DNA from: M3007 sp041736625
GTDB taxonomy: Bacteria > Bacteroidota > Bacteroidia > Chitinophagales > Saprospiraceae
NCBI GenBank assembly: GCA_041736625.1
Contig: JBGSTG010000007.1
Span: forward strand, 27,174-91,173
Length of the DNA: 64,000 nucleotides
Reading direction: 5' to 3'
Shown here: positions 41,558-50,813 of the stretch, piece after piece
Numbering within the stretch: position 1 is the first letter of the stretch
Layout: each line of letters starts with the position of its first letter
Notes under the pieces: generated by a model
Seen by the model: only the letters and a program-made list of their open reading frames with translations
Database searches by the model: none
Told to the model about the DNA's origin: nothing
Made by a program: the position numbers and the translations under genes

Positions 41558-42393
41558 TGGAGGCAAGCTACGAACAGCAAGAACGGATAGAACGCTACCT
41601 GACAAACAAGATGTCGTTGGAGGAACGCGTAGCGTTTGAACATGCGCTGCAGGTCGACGAAACCCTTCGTCGCGAAGTCAAGCTTTACCAAAGTATTCAG
41701 GAAGCACTCGCCGATCCGGCGCGGCTGGAGCTGCGGCGTATGTTGCAGGAGATCACAAGCAGTACGCCCGAGCCATGCATGTCGACGAACAAACCAGGTA
41801 GACTTTGGCTTGTATATGCCCTCTTCGCCTTGGCGTTGTGTGCCCTAATTTGGTGGTATACCAGGCCGGGTGAAACGCAACTTTTGTTACCTGCACAGGA
41901 AGAACCTATTCCGGATTTGTTTCAGAAGGAAGCGCCAAACAGCGCTGGCGAGCCGGTGGTGACCGCCCCAGCGCCCGACCTGCCTCCTCGTACCGGGCGC
42001 CCACAACCCCTCGCCATGGCGGAGTCCTTCAAGCCCAACCCTTCGATGGAAGCCTTGGCAGGTAGCTTCACCCGTGGTACCGGCCCACTTTTACAACTAA
42101 TCAGTCCAGTCCCGAATGCAAGCATTAAGCCCGATTCGGGAGGGGTTGTTCATCTTACCTGGCGCGGAGAAGCTGGCGCCGGATATACCGAATTCAAGTT
42201 GCATGTTTATAATAACCAAAGTCCTTACCCGCTGTACGCTGAAACCTTGACGGTACGCTCCGGGACATTGGCAGTGGAACACCACGCAGATCTGAGGTTA
42301 CCACCGGGGCTGTACTACTATACTCTCGAACACACCGATACCGGCGATATGGCGTTTGCTGCAAGATTCACCATTCCTAAACCCAGTAAATAG
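41557..42393 (+). CDS. Single-pass membrane protein, probable anti-sigma factor
   Basis: 278 residues from ATG 41557, overlapping the sigma gene stop by one base. Residues 1-75 form a helical cytoplasmic domain (RIERYLTNKMSLEERVAFEHALQ, DETLRREVKLYQSIQEAL), with the short 'YL-x-N-x-MSxEExxxFE' opening common to Bacteroidota membrane regulators coupled to sigma factors. One TM helix at about 88-105 (LWLVYALFALALCALIWWYT). The rest, periplasmic, is Pro-rich and then a beta domain (LISPVPNASIKPDSGGVVHLTW). No zinc-binding anti-sigma motif is present. Position and topology indicate anti-sigma or sensor function; not proven by motif. Confidence 0.7.
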   Translation: MEASYEQQERIERYLTNKMSLEERVAFEHALQVDETLRREVKLYQSIQEALADPARLELRRMLQEITSSTPEPCMSTNKPGRLWLVYALFALALCALIWWYTRPGETQLLLPAQEEPIPDLFQKEAPNSAGEPVVTAPAPDLPPRTGRPQPLAMAESFKPNPSMEALAGSFTRGTGPLLQLISPVPNASIKPDSGGVVHLTWRGEAGAGYTEFKLHVYNNQSPYPLYAETLTVRSGTLAVEHHADLRLPPGLYYYTLEHTDTGDMAFAARFTIPKPSK

Positions 42394-42398
42394 GCTAA

Positions 42399-45300
42399 AT
42401 GAAAAACTTAATTCTTATTTTTTTGCTTTTGGGCTTCGGAACGTCGGCAAGGAGTCAGGTCATGGACTCTATTGCTGCGCAGCGGATAATAGACAGTCTG
42501 CTGGAGGTGAATCAAAAAATGATTCAGGAAAGAAAATTTCCGGAGGCTTTTTCAACTGTGGAGGAGGCTGAAAAAATAATTGAAATGAATTTCGGGAATC
42601 AAGATATCAATCAAGCCTACCTGTTGTACCACCGCGGAAGCATCTACTATGCTCAGCGCAAGTATGCAGAAGCAGAAAAACTGCTACTTGAAGCTCGACA
42701 ATTATATGCTGAAATACCTGGAGAGCAGCATCGGAAAAATGTTGAAGTATTGAATCTCTTAGCCTTGACTTATCGCAGAAGTAATCAATTAAAAAAAGCG
42801 GAAATCCATTTTTTGGAAACGCTCGATTTGGTCAAGAAATATCAAGGTGAAGAAAGCGCCGATTATGCGAGTGTTTTAAACAGCTTGGGGATAGTATACA
42901 AAAATATGCATTTATGGGATAAAGCCGCAGAAAATTACAAAAGGTCATTGGACATCACAGAAAAGCTATTAGGAAAAGATAATGCGATGTATGCTAATGG
43001 ATTGAATAATATTGGGATGTTGTACAAAAGTTGGGGAAAGTATTTAATGGCTGAACCTTACTTTTTGGAAGCGCTTATTATCAAGGAAAAGGTGCACGGA
43101 AAAGAATCGGATGAATATTCACTGACACTGCAAAACACTGGTACACTTTACTATGAAATAGGTGATTATGAAAAATGTGAAGCCTTTCTGAATGAGGCAC
43201 TTTCAATAAGAAAAAAAATATTTGGAACCGATCACACGGAATATGGGATTACCATGTCGTCTTTGGGAGGGCTTTACAAGGATATCGGGTTGTATGAAAA
43301 GGCTGAATTTGCTTTTCTTGAAACCTCCAGGATTCATAAAGGTGATGAGGGACCATTGTCTTTAAACTACGCAGCAAGCCTGAATGAGTTGGGACGCCTA
43401 TATGCGAATCAGGGGAGATTCCAAGAAAGCGAGGAAATGTATGTCAAATCATTAAAAATAAAAGAGACAGCTGTTGGGAAAAAACACCCGGCATATTCGG
43501 TTACTCTGGCTAACATGGCATTGTTATACGATGCGGTTGGAGAAGAATTGAAAGCAGAACACTATTATGAGGAAACTGTTCGCTTGCGCGAAGAAGCCTT
43601 GGGTAAAAATCATCCTGATAATGGCACAATTTATCACAATGTATCTGGATTTTATCTTGAAAATGGAAATTTTGAAAAAGCGGTTTATTTTGCCGAAAAA
43701 GCGCTTCAATTATTTGGAGAGAATCTGGGGAAATCATCTTATGTCTACGGTAGGTCCCTTTCACAAATTGCATTGTTGCAATATGAACAAGGTAACATTC
43801 AACAAGCAGATTCCCTGTTTAGGGAATCACAGTTGACATATGAAAGTACAGTAGGCAAAAACAGCATTCACTATGCAGCATTGCTGTATACCATAGGCAA
43901 GCTGAAAGCAGACGAAAATCAATTACCCGAAGCACATAATTTGTTTTTCGAAGCCAAAGAAATCTTGGAAAAAAATCAGTTACAAACATCGGCAGAATAT
44001 AAAGAATGTTTGTATCTTATTCTATACTTATGTATGATGGATGAAAAGCCAACTGGGTGCGAACAATTATTGCTTGAATATACTAAAATTTATTCCGATT
44101 TCATATTAAATTTAACGAAACACTTTACACTTGCCAACTTGAAAAACATCAATAAGTTTTCTAACCGTTATGAAAACATCATTTGGTCTTATTCAAATGG
44201 TAGGCTTTCTACATCAAACGAATACAAACAATCTACATATAATTACACGCTCCTCTCCAAAGGTTTCCTGCTTCAAAATACCCTACAAATGCGCCACGCT
44301 GTGGGCCTTTCGTCCGACAGCGTAAAAAACACGTTCGCCTACTGGCAAAGTTGCCACACCCGCTTAGCCAATCAATATTCCAAACCACAGAAAGACCGTT
44401 TAAACGTAGCCGAATTGGAGACTCGGGCCGACTCGTTGGAAAAAGTCCTTTTGCAATCGGTTGCAGGTTTTTCTGATACCCGTCGTAATGTCGAATGGCA
44501 AGACGTAAAGGCCTCCCTGCGGCCGGGTGAAGCAGCAGTGGAGTTTCTTCGTTATGAATACGCCAACCCTAAACCCACCGACAGCATACTGTATGCCGCA
44601 CTCGTGTTGCGTCCAGATGACATAGCGCCTAAATTGGTAAAACTATTTGAAAAAGAAGACATCTCGGCACTTATGCAAGGACTGATGGGCGCCAGTTTCT
44701 CCAGAATCAACACTACCTATAGTTTCAGGCCTGGACCAGAACATCCAAAAAACCTCAATGACTTCATTTGGAAACCCTTAGATTCGCTGTTCACGGGTAT
44801 TCACACCGTTTATTGTTCACCTGCCGGGTTGCTCCATCGAATCAACCTGGGTGCCATTGCCATATCCGAAACCGAAACCTTTGCAGACCGTCGTAAATTG
44901 ATCTTGCTTGGCAGTACCCGCCAACTTGTTCTCCAAAAAGAAAACAAACGCCATTACAACCGAGATGTTTACCTCGCGGGTGGCATACGGTATGATATGG
45001 ATAGCCTGACAATCAGTACCATTAATCAAAACCGCACCCGGGGGTTACCGCAAGTCACTGAAACAGTATACTTCCATTCAGATTCTTTGATCAGGGGTGC
45101 CGTATGGCCCTACCTGCCGGAAACCGGAAAAGAAGTGGTGGATATAAGTGGACAACTGTTGAAGCGTGGGTACAACGTGAATTTGGATACTGGGTACGCG
45201 GCAACCGAAGAAGTATTTAGGTCGATCGGCCAAGGTGGCTCCAGTCCGCGTGTTGTGCACGTGTCTACCCATGGATATTTCTTCCCCGATCCCGTACGAA

Positions 45301-45773
45301 AGGCTGCTCGTGCTGCCGATCCGCTCAAACAGTCCGCTTTTTCTGCCGGCGAACACCCGCTGATCCGATCCGGATTGCTGCTTGCCGGTGCCAATGATGC
45401 CTGGCAAACCGGGAGCCCACCCCGAGGCTTGGAAGACGGTATTCTCACCGCGTATGAAATCAGCCAAATAAACTTTGACCAAACCGAACTGGTGGTACTC
45501 TCGGCCTGCGAGACCGGGCTGGGCGATATTGAAGGCAACGAGGGGGTTTATGGCCTGCAACGCGCCTTTAAAATTGCCGGCGCCCGCTACCTCATCATGA
45601 GCTTATGGAAGGTGAACGACCAGACCACCCGCGAGCTGATGAAGGCGTTCTATCAGGCCTGGTTGAGCAAGCAGATGTCCATTCCGGAAGCCTTCCAATC
45701 CGCCCAGCAGCACATGCGCCAAAAATACCCCGACGCGCCGTACCACTGGGCGGGTTTTGTGTTGGTGGAGTGA
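42399..45773 (+). CDS. Secreted TPR-CHAT protein (caspase-fold peptidase)
   Basis: 1124 residues starting 5 bases after the membrane-protein gene. Signal peptide residues 1-20 (cut after ARSQ). Residues about 35-560: ten or more 42-residue TPRs of the kinesin-light-chain type (VLNSLGIVYKNMHLWDKAAENYKRSL units). Residues about 830-1124: a CHAT domain with catalytic dyad H958 (RVVHVSTHGYFF) and C1037 (LVVLSACETGLGD), then LQRAFKIAGARYLIMSLWKV and the end YHWAGFVLV. CHAT peptidases include separase-like enzymes and the CRISPR-associated TPR-CHAT (Csx29), but those are cytoplasmic; this one is exported. The TPR half is noticeably AT-richer than the CHAT half. Substrate unknown. Confidence 0.88.
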   Translation: MKNLILIFLLLGFGTSARSQVMDSIAAQRIIDSLLEVNQKMIQERKFPEAFSTVEEAEKIIEMNFGNQDINQAYLLYHRGSIYYAQRKYAEAEKLLLEARQLYAEIPGEQHRKNVEVLNLLALTYRRSNQLKKAEIHFLETLDLVKKYQGEESADYASVLNSLGIVYKNMHLWDKAAENYKRSLDITEKLLGKDNAMYANGLNNIGMLYKSWGKYLMAEPYFLEALIIKEKVHGKESDEYSLTLQNTGTLYYEIGDYEKCEAFLNEALSIRKKIFGTDHTEYGITMSSLGGLYKDIGLYEKAEFAFLETSRIHKGDEGPLSLNYAASLNELGRLYANQGRFQESEEMYVKSLKIKETAVGKKHPAYSVTLANMALLYDAVGEELKAEHYYEETVRLREEALGKNHPDNGTIYHNVSGFYLENGNFEKAVYFAEKALQLFGENLGKSSYVYGRSLSQIALLQYEQGNIQQADSLFRESQLTYESTVGKNSIHYAALLYTIGKLKADENQLPEAHNLFFEAKEILEKNQLQTSAEYKECLYLILYLCMMDEKPTGCEQLLLEYTKIYSDFILNLTKHFTLANLKNINKFSNRYENIIWSYSNGRLSTSNEYKQSTYNYTLLSKGFLLQNTLQMRHAVGLSSDSVKNTFAYWQSCHTRLANQYSKPQKDRLNVAELETRADSLEKVLLQSVAGFSDTRRNVEWQDVKASLRPGEAAVEFLRYEYANPKPTDSILYAALVLRPDDIAPKLVKLFEKEDISALMQGLMGASFSRINTTYSFRPGPEHPKNLNDFIWKPLDSLFTGIHTVYCSPAGLLHRINLGAIAISETETFADRRKLILLGSTRQLVLQKENKRHYNRDVYLAGGIRYDMDSLTISTINQNRTRGLPQVTETVYFHSDSLIRGAVWPYLPETGKEVVDISGQLLKRGYNVNLDTGYAATEEVFRSIGQGGSSPRVVHVSTHGYFFPDPVRKAARAADPLKQSAFSAGEHPLIRSGLLLAGANDAWQTGSPPRGLEDGILTAYEISQINFDQTELVVLSACETGLGDIEGNEGVYGLQRAFKIAGARYLIMSLWKVNDQTTRELMKAFYQAWLSKQMSIPEAFQSAQQHMRQKYPDAPYHWAGFVLVE

Positions 45774-45783
45774 GGGGCGGCGG

Positions 45784-46446
45784 TTATCGCACGGACAAGG
45801 CCAGTACCACATAATATTCGTGGCATCGGTCCGACTGGGTCTGGAACGGCCCCAGCACATAGTCCTTCCTGCCCAAACCGCCACCATTCATGAGGACACC
45901 CAAACTCCGACTAAACTGCGCCGGGTTGTTTTGTGGGTACATCCAATGGTACCCCGTCGATGCAAAATCATTGTCTTTGTGCGGGTTACCCAGGTTGATC
46001 TCAAAGTAGGCGGAGTATCCGTTTCTGTCGTACACGTCTTGCCGAATGGTGTAGACGAAAGGTCTGCTGCGCACATTGGTGGGCATGGCAGGCGTGTAAG
46101 TGAACTGGTCGCCATGGTTGCCCGGGCTTTCACCTCCTCCGGGAAACGGTTTACAGGACAGGGTGTGGTCGCGTGCGCGCCAGAGGGTATAGTCGGGCGT
46201 GCAACCCTGGCATGGGATCGGGGTGCCGCTGCCATCGCTCAAATTTAGCTTTACCCACCCGGCAACCGGCTCATGTGAGCAGTCGCGGTCGCTTCCGCAT
46301 TCCTGCATGGAAATACCCATCAGGGCAATTTCTACGGTTCGGGTGGCCGCCGTCGGTCGCTGCTGAGCCTGCGCATGGGTAATGTCGGAGCAGGCAAATA
46401 ACGCCGTCAGCACCATTGCACCGCCGATAAAAAGTTCTTTTTTCAT
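45784..46446 (-). CDS. Secreted protein of unknown function
   Basis: 220 residues from the ATG complementary to 46444-46446. Signal sequence MKKELFIGGAMVLTALFACSDITHAQ: either a lipoprotein (C19) or cleaved after HAQ. The mature part has eight or so cysteines in the first half (ECGSDRDCSHEP, CQGCTPDY, LSCKPF), probably disulfide-bonded, and the C-terminal half is strand-like (YFEINLGNPHKDNDFASTGYHW). No family recognised. It is the last of six same-strand genes (51641 to 45784) and converges on the CHAT gene with 10 bases between stops. Confidence 0.65.
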   Translation of the reverse strand: MKKELFIGGAMVLTALFACSDITHAQAQQRPTAATRTVEIALMGISMQECGSDRDCSHEPVAGWVKLNLSDGSGTPIPCQGCTPDYTLWRARDHTLSCKPFPGGGESPGNHGDQFTYTPAMPTNVRSRPFVYTIRQDVYDRNGYSAYFEINLGNPHKDNDFASTGYHWMYPQNNPAQFSRSLGVLMNGGGLGRKDYVLGPFQTQSDRCHEYYVVLALSVR

Positions 46447-46502
46447 GATTTTCAAGTTTTTATTTTTGTCCTGTACGTGTCTTCGCAGGACGAGTTGGTT
46501 TA

Positions 46503-47207
46503 TCAAAATTTACTTCTGTAATACTGCCCTTTGTTTTGAGCGGCCAGTTCGCGCAGGAAGGTTTCGTCCTGGTCCTGGCCCACACCAATGGTGTGGATGG
46601 TCACCTTTCGATCCGGGTTGGCGGCAGATACCATTTTCAGGATATCCTCGGGTCTCGAATCGGTGGGTTGACCATCGGTAAGAAAGAAGATAACGTCGGC
46701 CCCGGCAATAGCCAGCGCCGTTTTCAGGGCTGCTTTTGCGGAGGTGGCACCGCCCGCTTTGAGGCCATTGACAAACAGCACGGCGTTGGTTTTATTTCCG
46801 TCGACGGCTTCTACCGGCGTGCTGCGCCAGGATTTGACTGCGCTCTCGAAGGTGATGATGGAGAAGGTAGCATGGGCATCCAGCCCTTTGAGCGTTGGGA
46901 TGAGCTCCCGCTTGGCGGCGCCCAGTTTGGTGCTTTCCTGCTGCAGTTGTTTGGCGGCCAGGCTGCCCAGGGCGCCGCCGCCCAGGGCCTTGTTGACGGC
47001 TGAAGCGCTCTGGTTGACGGCGGTGTTGATGATGTGCCCTTCGATCGACGGTTCGTTGATGTTTTCCATGCTGCCGGAGATATCGAGTACAAACACCACA
47101 TTTTTATCCCTGGTGGAAATGCCGTAGTAATCCTCCTGCTTTTTGAATGTGTAACAGCCGGCGCCCACGAGGATAAACGCCAGGGCGATAACGAACAAGT
47201 TTTTCAT
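46503..47207 (-). CDS. von Willebrand factor A domain lipoprotein
   Basis: 234 residues. Lipoprotein signal ending LVGAGC (C18). Residues about 38-234 are a vWA domain with a complete metal-ion-dependent adhesion site: DISGS (DxSxS) near 43-47, the threonine-type site in GGATSAKAAL, and the aspartate in FLTDGQPTDSRPED. Such domains bind protein ligands with Mg2+. The domain carries an unusual 55-residue Ala/Gly/Gln-rich insertion (NQSASAVNKALGGGALGSLA). Outer membrane or periplasmic location is expected. It is 21 bases downstream of the C13 peptidase gene, so the two are probably co-transcribed and may act together. Confidence 0.85.
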   Translation of the reverse strand: MKNLFVIALAFILVGAGCYTFKKQEDYYGISTRDKNVVFVLDISGSMENINEPSIEGHIINTAVNQSASAVNKALGGGALGSLAAKQLQQESTKLGAAKRELIPTLKGLDAHATFSIITFESAVKSWRSTPVEAVDGNKTNAVLFVNGLKAGGATSAKAALKTALAIAGADVIFFLTDGQPTDSRPEDILKMVSAANPDRKVTIHTIGVGQDQDETFLRELAAQNKGQYYRSKF

Positions 47208-47228
47208 GTGGAATGTTTATTTTCAGGT

Positions 47229-48587
47229 TCACAGGAATAGGTTGCGCGCACGCATACCGTCCGGTTCGCTTGTGCTTGGGTTGTTTGTGCCGACGCCATT
47301 GCCGTTTCCATCGAGAAGCGGCGTTTCGTTGGCGGTATCTTTTTCGGTGGCATACAGAAAAGCCTCGAGCACAGATACCTGCCCGTCGCCGTTGGTATCC
47401 GGGTTCGTAGTAAGCGCATTGCCATTGGGGGATGCCTGAAAAAGCGCTTCGGTGAAATAATAGGAGAAAACATCAAATGCAACCCCTTCTATGGTCAGTC
47501 CACCATAGGAGAATTCATCCTCCAGGCACGCGGTGACGGTGGCTATTGAGCTGACGGCTGAAAGGTCGCGGATAAAGCCCCCGCTGAAACAAGGTTCCAG
47601 CACCGCAATCATTTGCCGATGCGGAATTACGGAAAGGAGTGTGCCGAAATAATCATCCGGTACGGGTCCCAGATCGGAGTTGTACAAACAAAAAGTCTCG
47701 TCAACACCCGGGGTTTCGAGCTCGTCGCCGTTGAAATCTTCGATTCCGAAGTTTCGGGGGCTATTTACCATTTGGTGGCCTCCGGCGCGGTGTTGGCCTC
47801 CGCCGTGATTGGTGGCGAATACAAATAAATCGTCGGAGGCCGTCATGCGCGTACGCAACTCCTCGAACGCAGTGCCCAACCCATTCCCGGAGGCAGCATA
47901 GTCCACCGGCATAATGTTGTCTTCACCTACGCCGTCTGTATACACTACAATAATGTTCTCTGCGGGGTATCCGTACTTGTCCCGCAGAACGGTGTACATA
48001 AACCGAAGGTCGTTCCAGTACCTGCGGTGCGCGTTTGCCGCATTGCAACCGCCGGAATATAGCAAAGCGTACTTCTGGGGTACTACAGGCAAAGTGAAGC
48101 TGCACAACCGGGGGAAACGCTCGCAAATGTTGCCCTTGAAAGGCAACAATACTGCTGCGCGCCGGTCTCTCAGAATTTGGGGCAATTCAGGGCAGCGAAA
48201 AACCAGATCGGTTAGCTTGGTTTGGGGAACGGTGATGGGTTCCATGTAGCCGGTAATGCGTACAAGGGCGCCGAGGTAGTTCTCCCTGCCTTCCAAAAGT
48301 TTAACGGCCTCTCCGGTGAGCGCCACGTAGGCTTCGCGTGGCAGAGGGGAGTTGATGTCCAAAAGCGACAAATCGGTAATGAGTATCGGCGCACCGTCGT
48401 TCCAGTAATATCCCTCAAGTACAAACGGCTGCGTCAGGTCGGCGCCGGGGGTGAGGGCGTAGGCGATGGCTTCCGGGATGGAGTTGTTGGGCTCTGGTGG
48501 CGGCTCTTCATTGTCTTTTTTGCAAGAAGTGACCAACAAAGTTGCCAACCAACCGGTGAGCAAGAGCAAAAGGTGAATGCGTTTCAT
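47229..48587 (-). CDS. C13 (legumain/caspase-fold) peptidase lipoprotein with EF-hand-like tail
   Basis: 452 residues. Lipoprotein signal MKRIHLLLLLTGWLATLLVTSC (C22). Residues about 30-160: N-terminal beta domain. Residues about 170-400: caspase-type fold with YALLYSGGCNAANAHRRYWNDL, IIVVYTDGVGEDN, catalytic H261 in FVFATNHGGG and C333 in MIAVLEPCFSGGF, both in the sequence context of peptidase family C13. The C-terminal 60 residues contain calcium-loop-like repeats (DTNGDGQVSVLEAF, DGNGNGVGTNNPS). Known C13 enzymes cleave after Asn or Asp; GPI transamidase is a relative. Location: cell envelope. It lies in the middle of the six-gene lipoprotein cluster facing the TPR-CHAT gene. Confidence 0.85.
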   Translation of the reverse strand: MKRIHLLLLLTGWLATLLVTSCKKDNEEPPPEPNNSIPEAIAYALTPGADLTQPFVLEGYYWNDGAPILITDLSLLDINSPLPREAYVALTGEAVKLLEGRENYLGALVRITGYMEPITVPQTKLTDLVFRCPELPQILRDRRAAVLLPFKGNICERFPRLCSFTLPVVPQKYALLYSGGCNAANAHRRYWNDLRFMYTVLRDKYGYPAENIIVVYTDGVGEDNIMPVDYAASGNGLGTAFEELRTRMTASDDLFVFATNHGGGQHRAGGHQMVNSPRNFGIEDFNGDELETPGVDETFCLYNSDLGPVPDDYFGTLLSVIPHRQMIAVLEPCFSGGFIRDLSAVSSIATVTACLEDEFSYGGLTIEGVAFDVFSYYFTEALFQASPNGNALTTNPDTNGDGQVSVLEAFLYATEKDTANETPLLDGNGNGVGTNNPSTSEPDGMRARNLFL

Positions 48588-48598
48588 AAAAATGGAAT

Positions 48599-49171
48599 TT
48601 AGAAGGTTGCTGTGAGGTAAATTTCAAAGCCGACACCGGCGGGGGTAAGCACCGGCAAGGTGATTTTGGAAGGAAATGGTTTGCCGGGTTCGTAAAAGCG
48701 GAAGGTTTGGGCGCCCATCAGCTCTTTTGAAGGAGGCAAATAGTTGTCGTCGCTGTCGCTGAGCGAAATGCGGTACTCTTTATCCAGCCCGTCGTTGCTC
48801 CTGTTAAACTGGAATAATTCGGGTGCAAGGATGTTGGTGAAGTTCAGAAACGGCATCGGTGCGGCTGACCAATCATGATTGGGCAGCTTGTTGCCGCCGT
48901 TCACTGATCTGCTTCCGTCTACCGCGCTGATATTCAATACCAGATCGGGTAGGGTGTTTACGCCAGACTGTTCTGGATCCCATGGCTGACCGTTCGTTCT
49001 GGTCTGCGGGTACTGTAAAATTTTGACGCGGTCTACCACCACATACTGGGGGAGTGCAGTCTGGTCGCAGTTGTCGCCGGTGAACCCCGCCGGGCAATCG
49101 TTCTCGTCTTTGGAGCAGGCAGTGGCCAGGAGCAACAGCAGCGCCATTGCCTGAAAAAAGAGATGTTTCAT
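48599..49171 (-). CDS. Lipoprotein with EGF-like motif, unknown function
   Basis: 190 residues. Lipoprotein signal ending LLLATAC (C19). Directly after it is a short EGF/laminin-like motif CPAGFTGDNC. The rest (about 45-190) looks like a beta-sandwich of the C2 type: VVVDRVKILQYP, PDLVLNISAVDG, YRISLSDSDDNYL and KITLPVLTPAGVGFEIYLTATF. The DLVLxI and SDSDD segments could bind calcium, as in C2 domains, but this is inference. It is separated by 11 bases from the C13 peptidase gene. Confidence 0.65.
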   Translation of the reverse strand: MKHLFFQAMALLLLLATACSKDENDCPAGFTGDNCDQTALPQYVVVDRVKILQYPQTRTNGQPWDPEQSGVNTLPDLVLNISAVDGSRSVNGGNKLPNHDWSAAPMPFLNFTNILAPELFQFNRSNDGLDKEYRISLSDSDDNYLPPSKELMGAQTFRFYEPGKPFPSKITLPVLTPAGVGFEIYLTATF

Positions 49172-49207
49172 GTGTTACTGGTTGGTTTTTTTGTTAGACA
49201 GAAGTTG

Positions 49208-50644
49208 TTAATTGCCGCTGCAATCGGTTTTGAAAAGCCAAGATTTCGTGCCTTCAAAAGTAAGCGTCGGGTCAGTGGTAATTCCGCTTATGACATAGCC
49301 ACCTGCTGAAAGGGCCAGCACATTCCACCCTTCTGTAGAGTAAGCGCCGGGCGAATTGATCGTTTTGAACCAATTGATTGTATTTCCTGATGCGTTCATG
49401 TTGATCAGCAGTAAGTTGACATCGGTTATGCCCGTAATCGTGAGGCTCCCGTCCGGCAGTTCCGCCAATGCACTCCAACCTCCGGGTATGCCTGACAAGC
49501 TGTTAAGCAAGTTAATCTGGTTCCCATTGCCGTCTATTTTCAGAAAAAGCGGATAAGAATTGCTGATTCCACCCACATAATAGTTAGACCCGCCCACTAA
49601 AGCAAAGCCATTGTCTCTGGTTCGAATGACGGCATTGGGTATGTCGCTCTGCCCAATAGAGCCAAAACTTTTCAACCAGATCGAGCTTCGGTCGTTGCGA
49701 CTGATTTTTCTAACCCAGATGTCATAGGCGTTGGAGCCGTTGCTGTTTAGATCAGAATTCCCGTAGCCGCAAATCAGCACCTGGCCGTCTGCCGTTTCTA
49801 CCAAATCCATCGCATAATTAAAGGAGCCTGCCCCACCGGTATTTTTTGCGAACAGTTGGTTTCCATTCGCATCGAAACCCACAATGAAACCAACACCAAC
49901 CGTATTGAGCAATATGTTGTATCCGACAGCCCAGCAACTTCCATCGCTGAAAGTTATAATGGATTCCAAGAATTGGTCAAACTGCTCATCTACCCTGCGC
50001 TCCCATATCACATTTCCGGATGGATTCAGTTTCCAGACATATCCGTCGAATGTACCGACGGAAGCGTTCAACGTTGAATACCCGCATATCAGCAGGCTGC
50101 CGTCGGGTGCGAGCGCCACATCAGTGGTGTAAGTGGTCTCTCCGCCCAATATTTGTTCCCATTGCAATACTCCATTGGCATCAATCTTGTACACCCGAGC
50201 CTGGCGGGTGCCGTTTACCGAACAATCTACACCGGCCGTCACAAAGCCGCCATCGCTTGTTTGTACGGTAGCAGGTTTTCCGCGTGTTTGATTTTTCAAA
50301 TGGGAAAACTTGGAGAAGGCGCTGACCGTAATCATCAGCGTTGACTCCTTGACTTCGCTCCCGCGTTTGGCAATAAGCAACACGTTATATGTCCCCGCAT
50401 TGGCATATACATGCGTTGGGTTTTCGAGGTCAGACGTATTCCCATCCCCAAAATCCCAGGCATAGCTGTCCGCGTTTTGCGATGTGTTGGTGAATAACAC
50501 TTCCGTGCAACCCGCCGTGACGGGGCCGGGGTTGGCGATGGTAAAAGACGCGGTGAGTGATCCGTTATCGGGCTCCTCATCGTCTGCTTTGTTGCAGGCA
50601 GCCAGGAGGGCGGCCATCAGGAGGAGAAAAGTGAGTTGCTTCAT
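49208..50644 (-). CDS. PKD-domain lipoprotein with propeller-like repeats
   Basis: 478 residues from the ATG complementary to 50642-50644 (MKQLTFLLLMAALLAAC, C17 lipidated). Residues about 35-115: a PKD domain with SYAWDFGDGNTSDLENPTHVYANAGTY. Residues about 125-470: seven repeats of about 45 residues, each with a [TS]xDGGFxxAGxx core (TSDGGFVTAG, APDGSLLICGYS, FSDGSCWAVGYN, TADGQVLICGYG, TRDNGFALVGGS, LPDGSLTITGI, SAGGYVISGIT), consistent with a seven-bladed propeller. PKD domains usually mediate protein or polysaccharide contacts at the surface. Second gene of the cluster. Confidence 0.8.
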   Translation of the reverse strand: MKQLTFLLLMAALLAACNKADDEEPDNGSLTASFTIANPGPVTAGCTEVLFTNTSQNADSYAWDFGDGNTSDLENPTHVYANAGTYNVLLIAKRGSEVKESTLMITVSAFSKFSHLKNQTRGKPATVQTSDGGFVTAGVDCSVNGTRQARVYKIDANGVLQWEQILGGETTYTTDVALAPDGSLLICGYSTLNASVGTFDGYVWKLNPSGNVIWERRVDEQFDQFLESIITFSDGSCWAVGYNILLNTVGVGFIVGFDANGNQLFAKNTGGAGSFNYAMDLVETADGQVLICGYGNSDLNSNGSNAYDIWVRKISRNDRSSIWLKSFGSIGQSDIPNAVIRTRDNGFALVGGSNYYVGGISNSYPLFLKIDGNGNQINLLNSLSGIPGGWSALAELPDGSLTITGITDVNLLLINMNASGNTINWFKTINSPGAYSTEGWNVLALSAGGYVISGITTDPTLTFEGTKSWLFKTDCSGN

Positions 50645-50813
50645 TATTGAAATGGTTGTTTGATTCAGTACATACATGTGGAATACCTCCGCTGGTTGTT
50701 ACACGGCGCGGGCAGATTTTTTTGAAAAAAGACAAACGGGTCTCTTTCGCCCGCGTTGGTCAAACGGACGAGGTCAAAGGACAGCCAGAAAAAAAGTTGG
50801 AGACCGTCGGACG

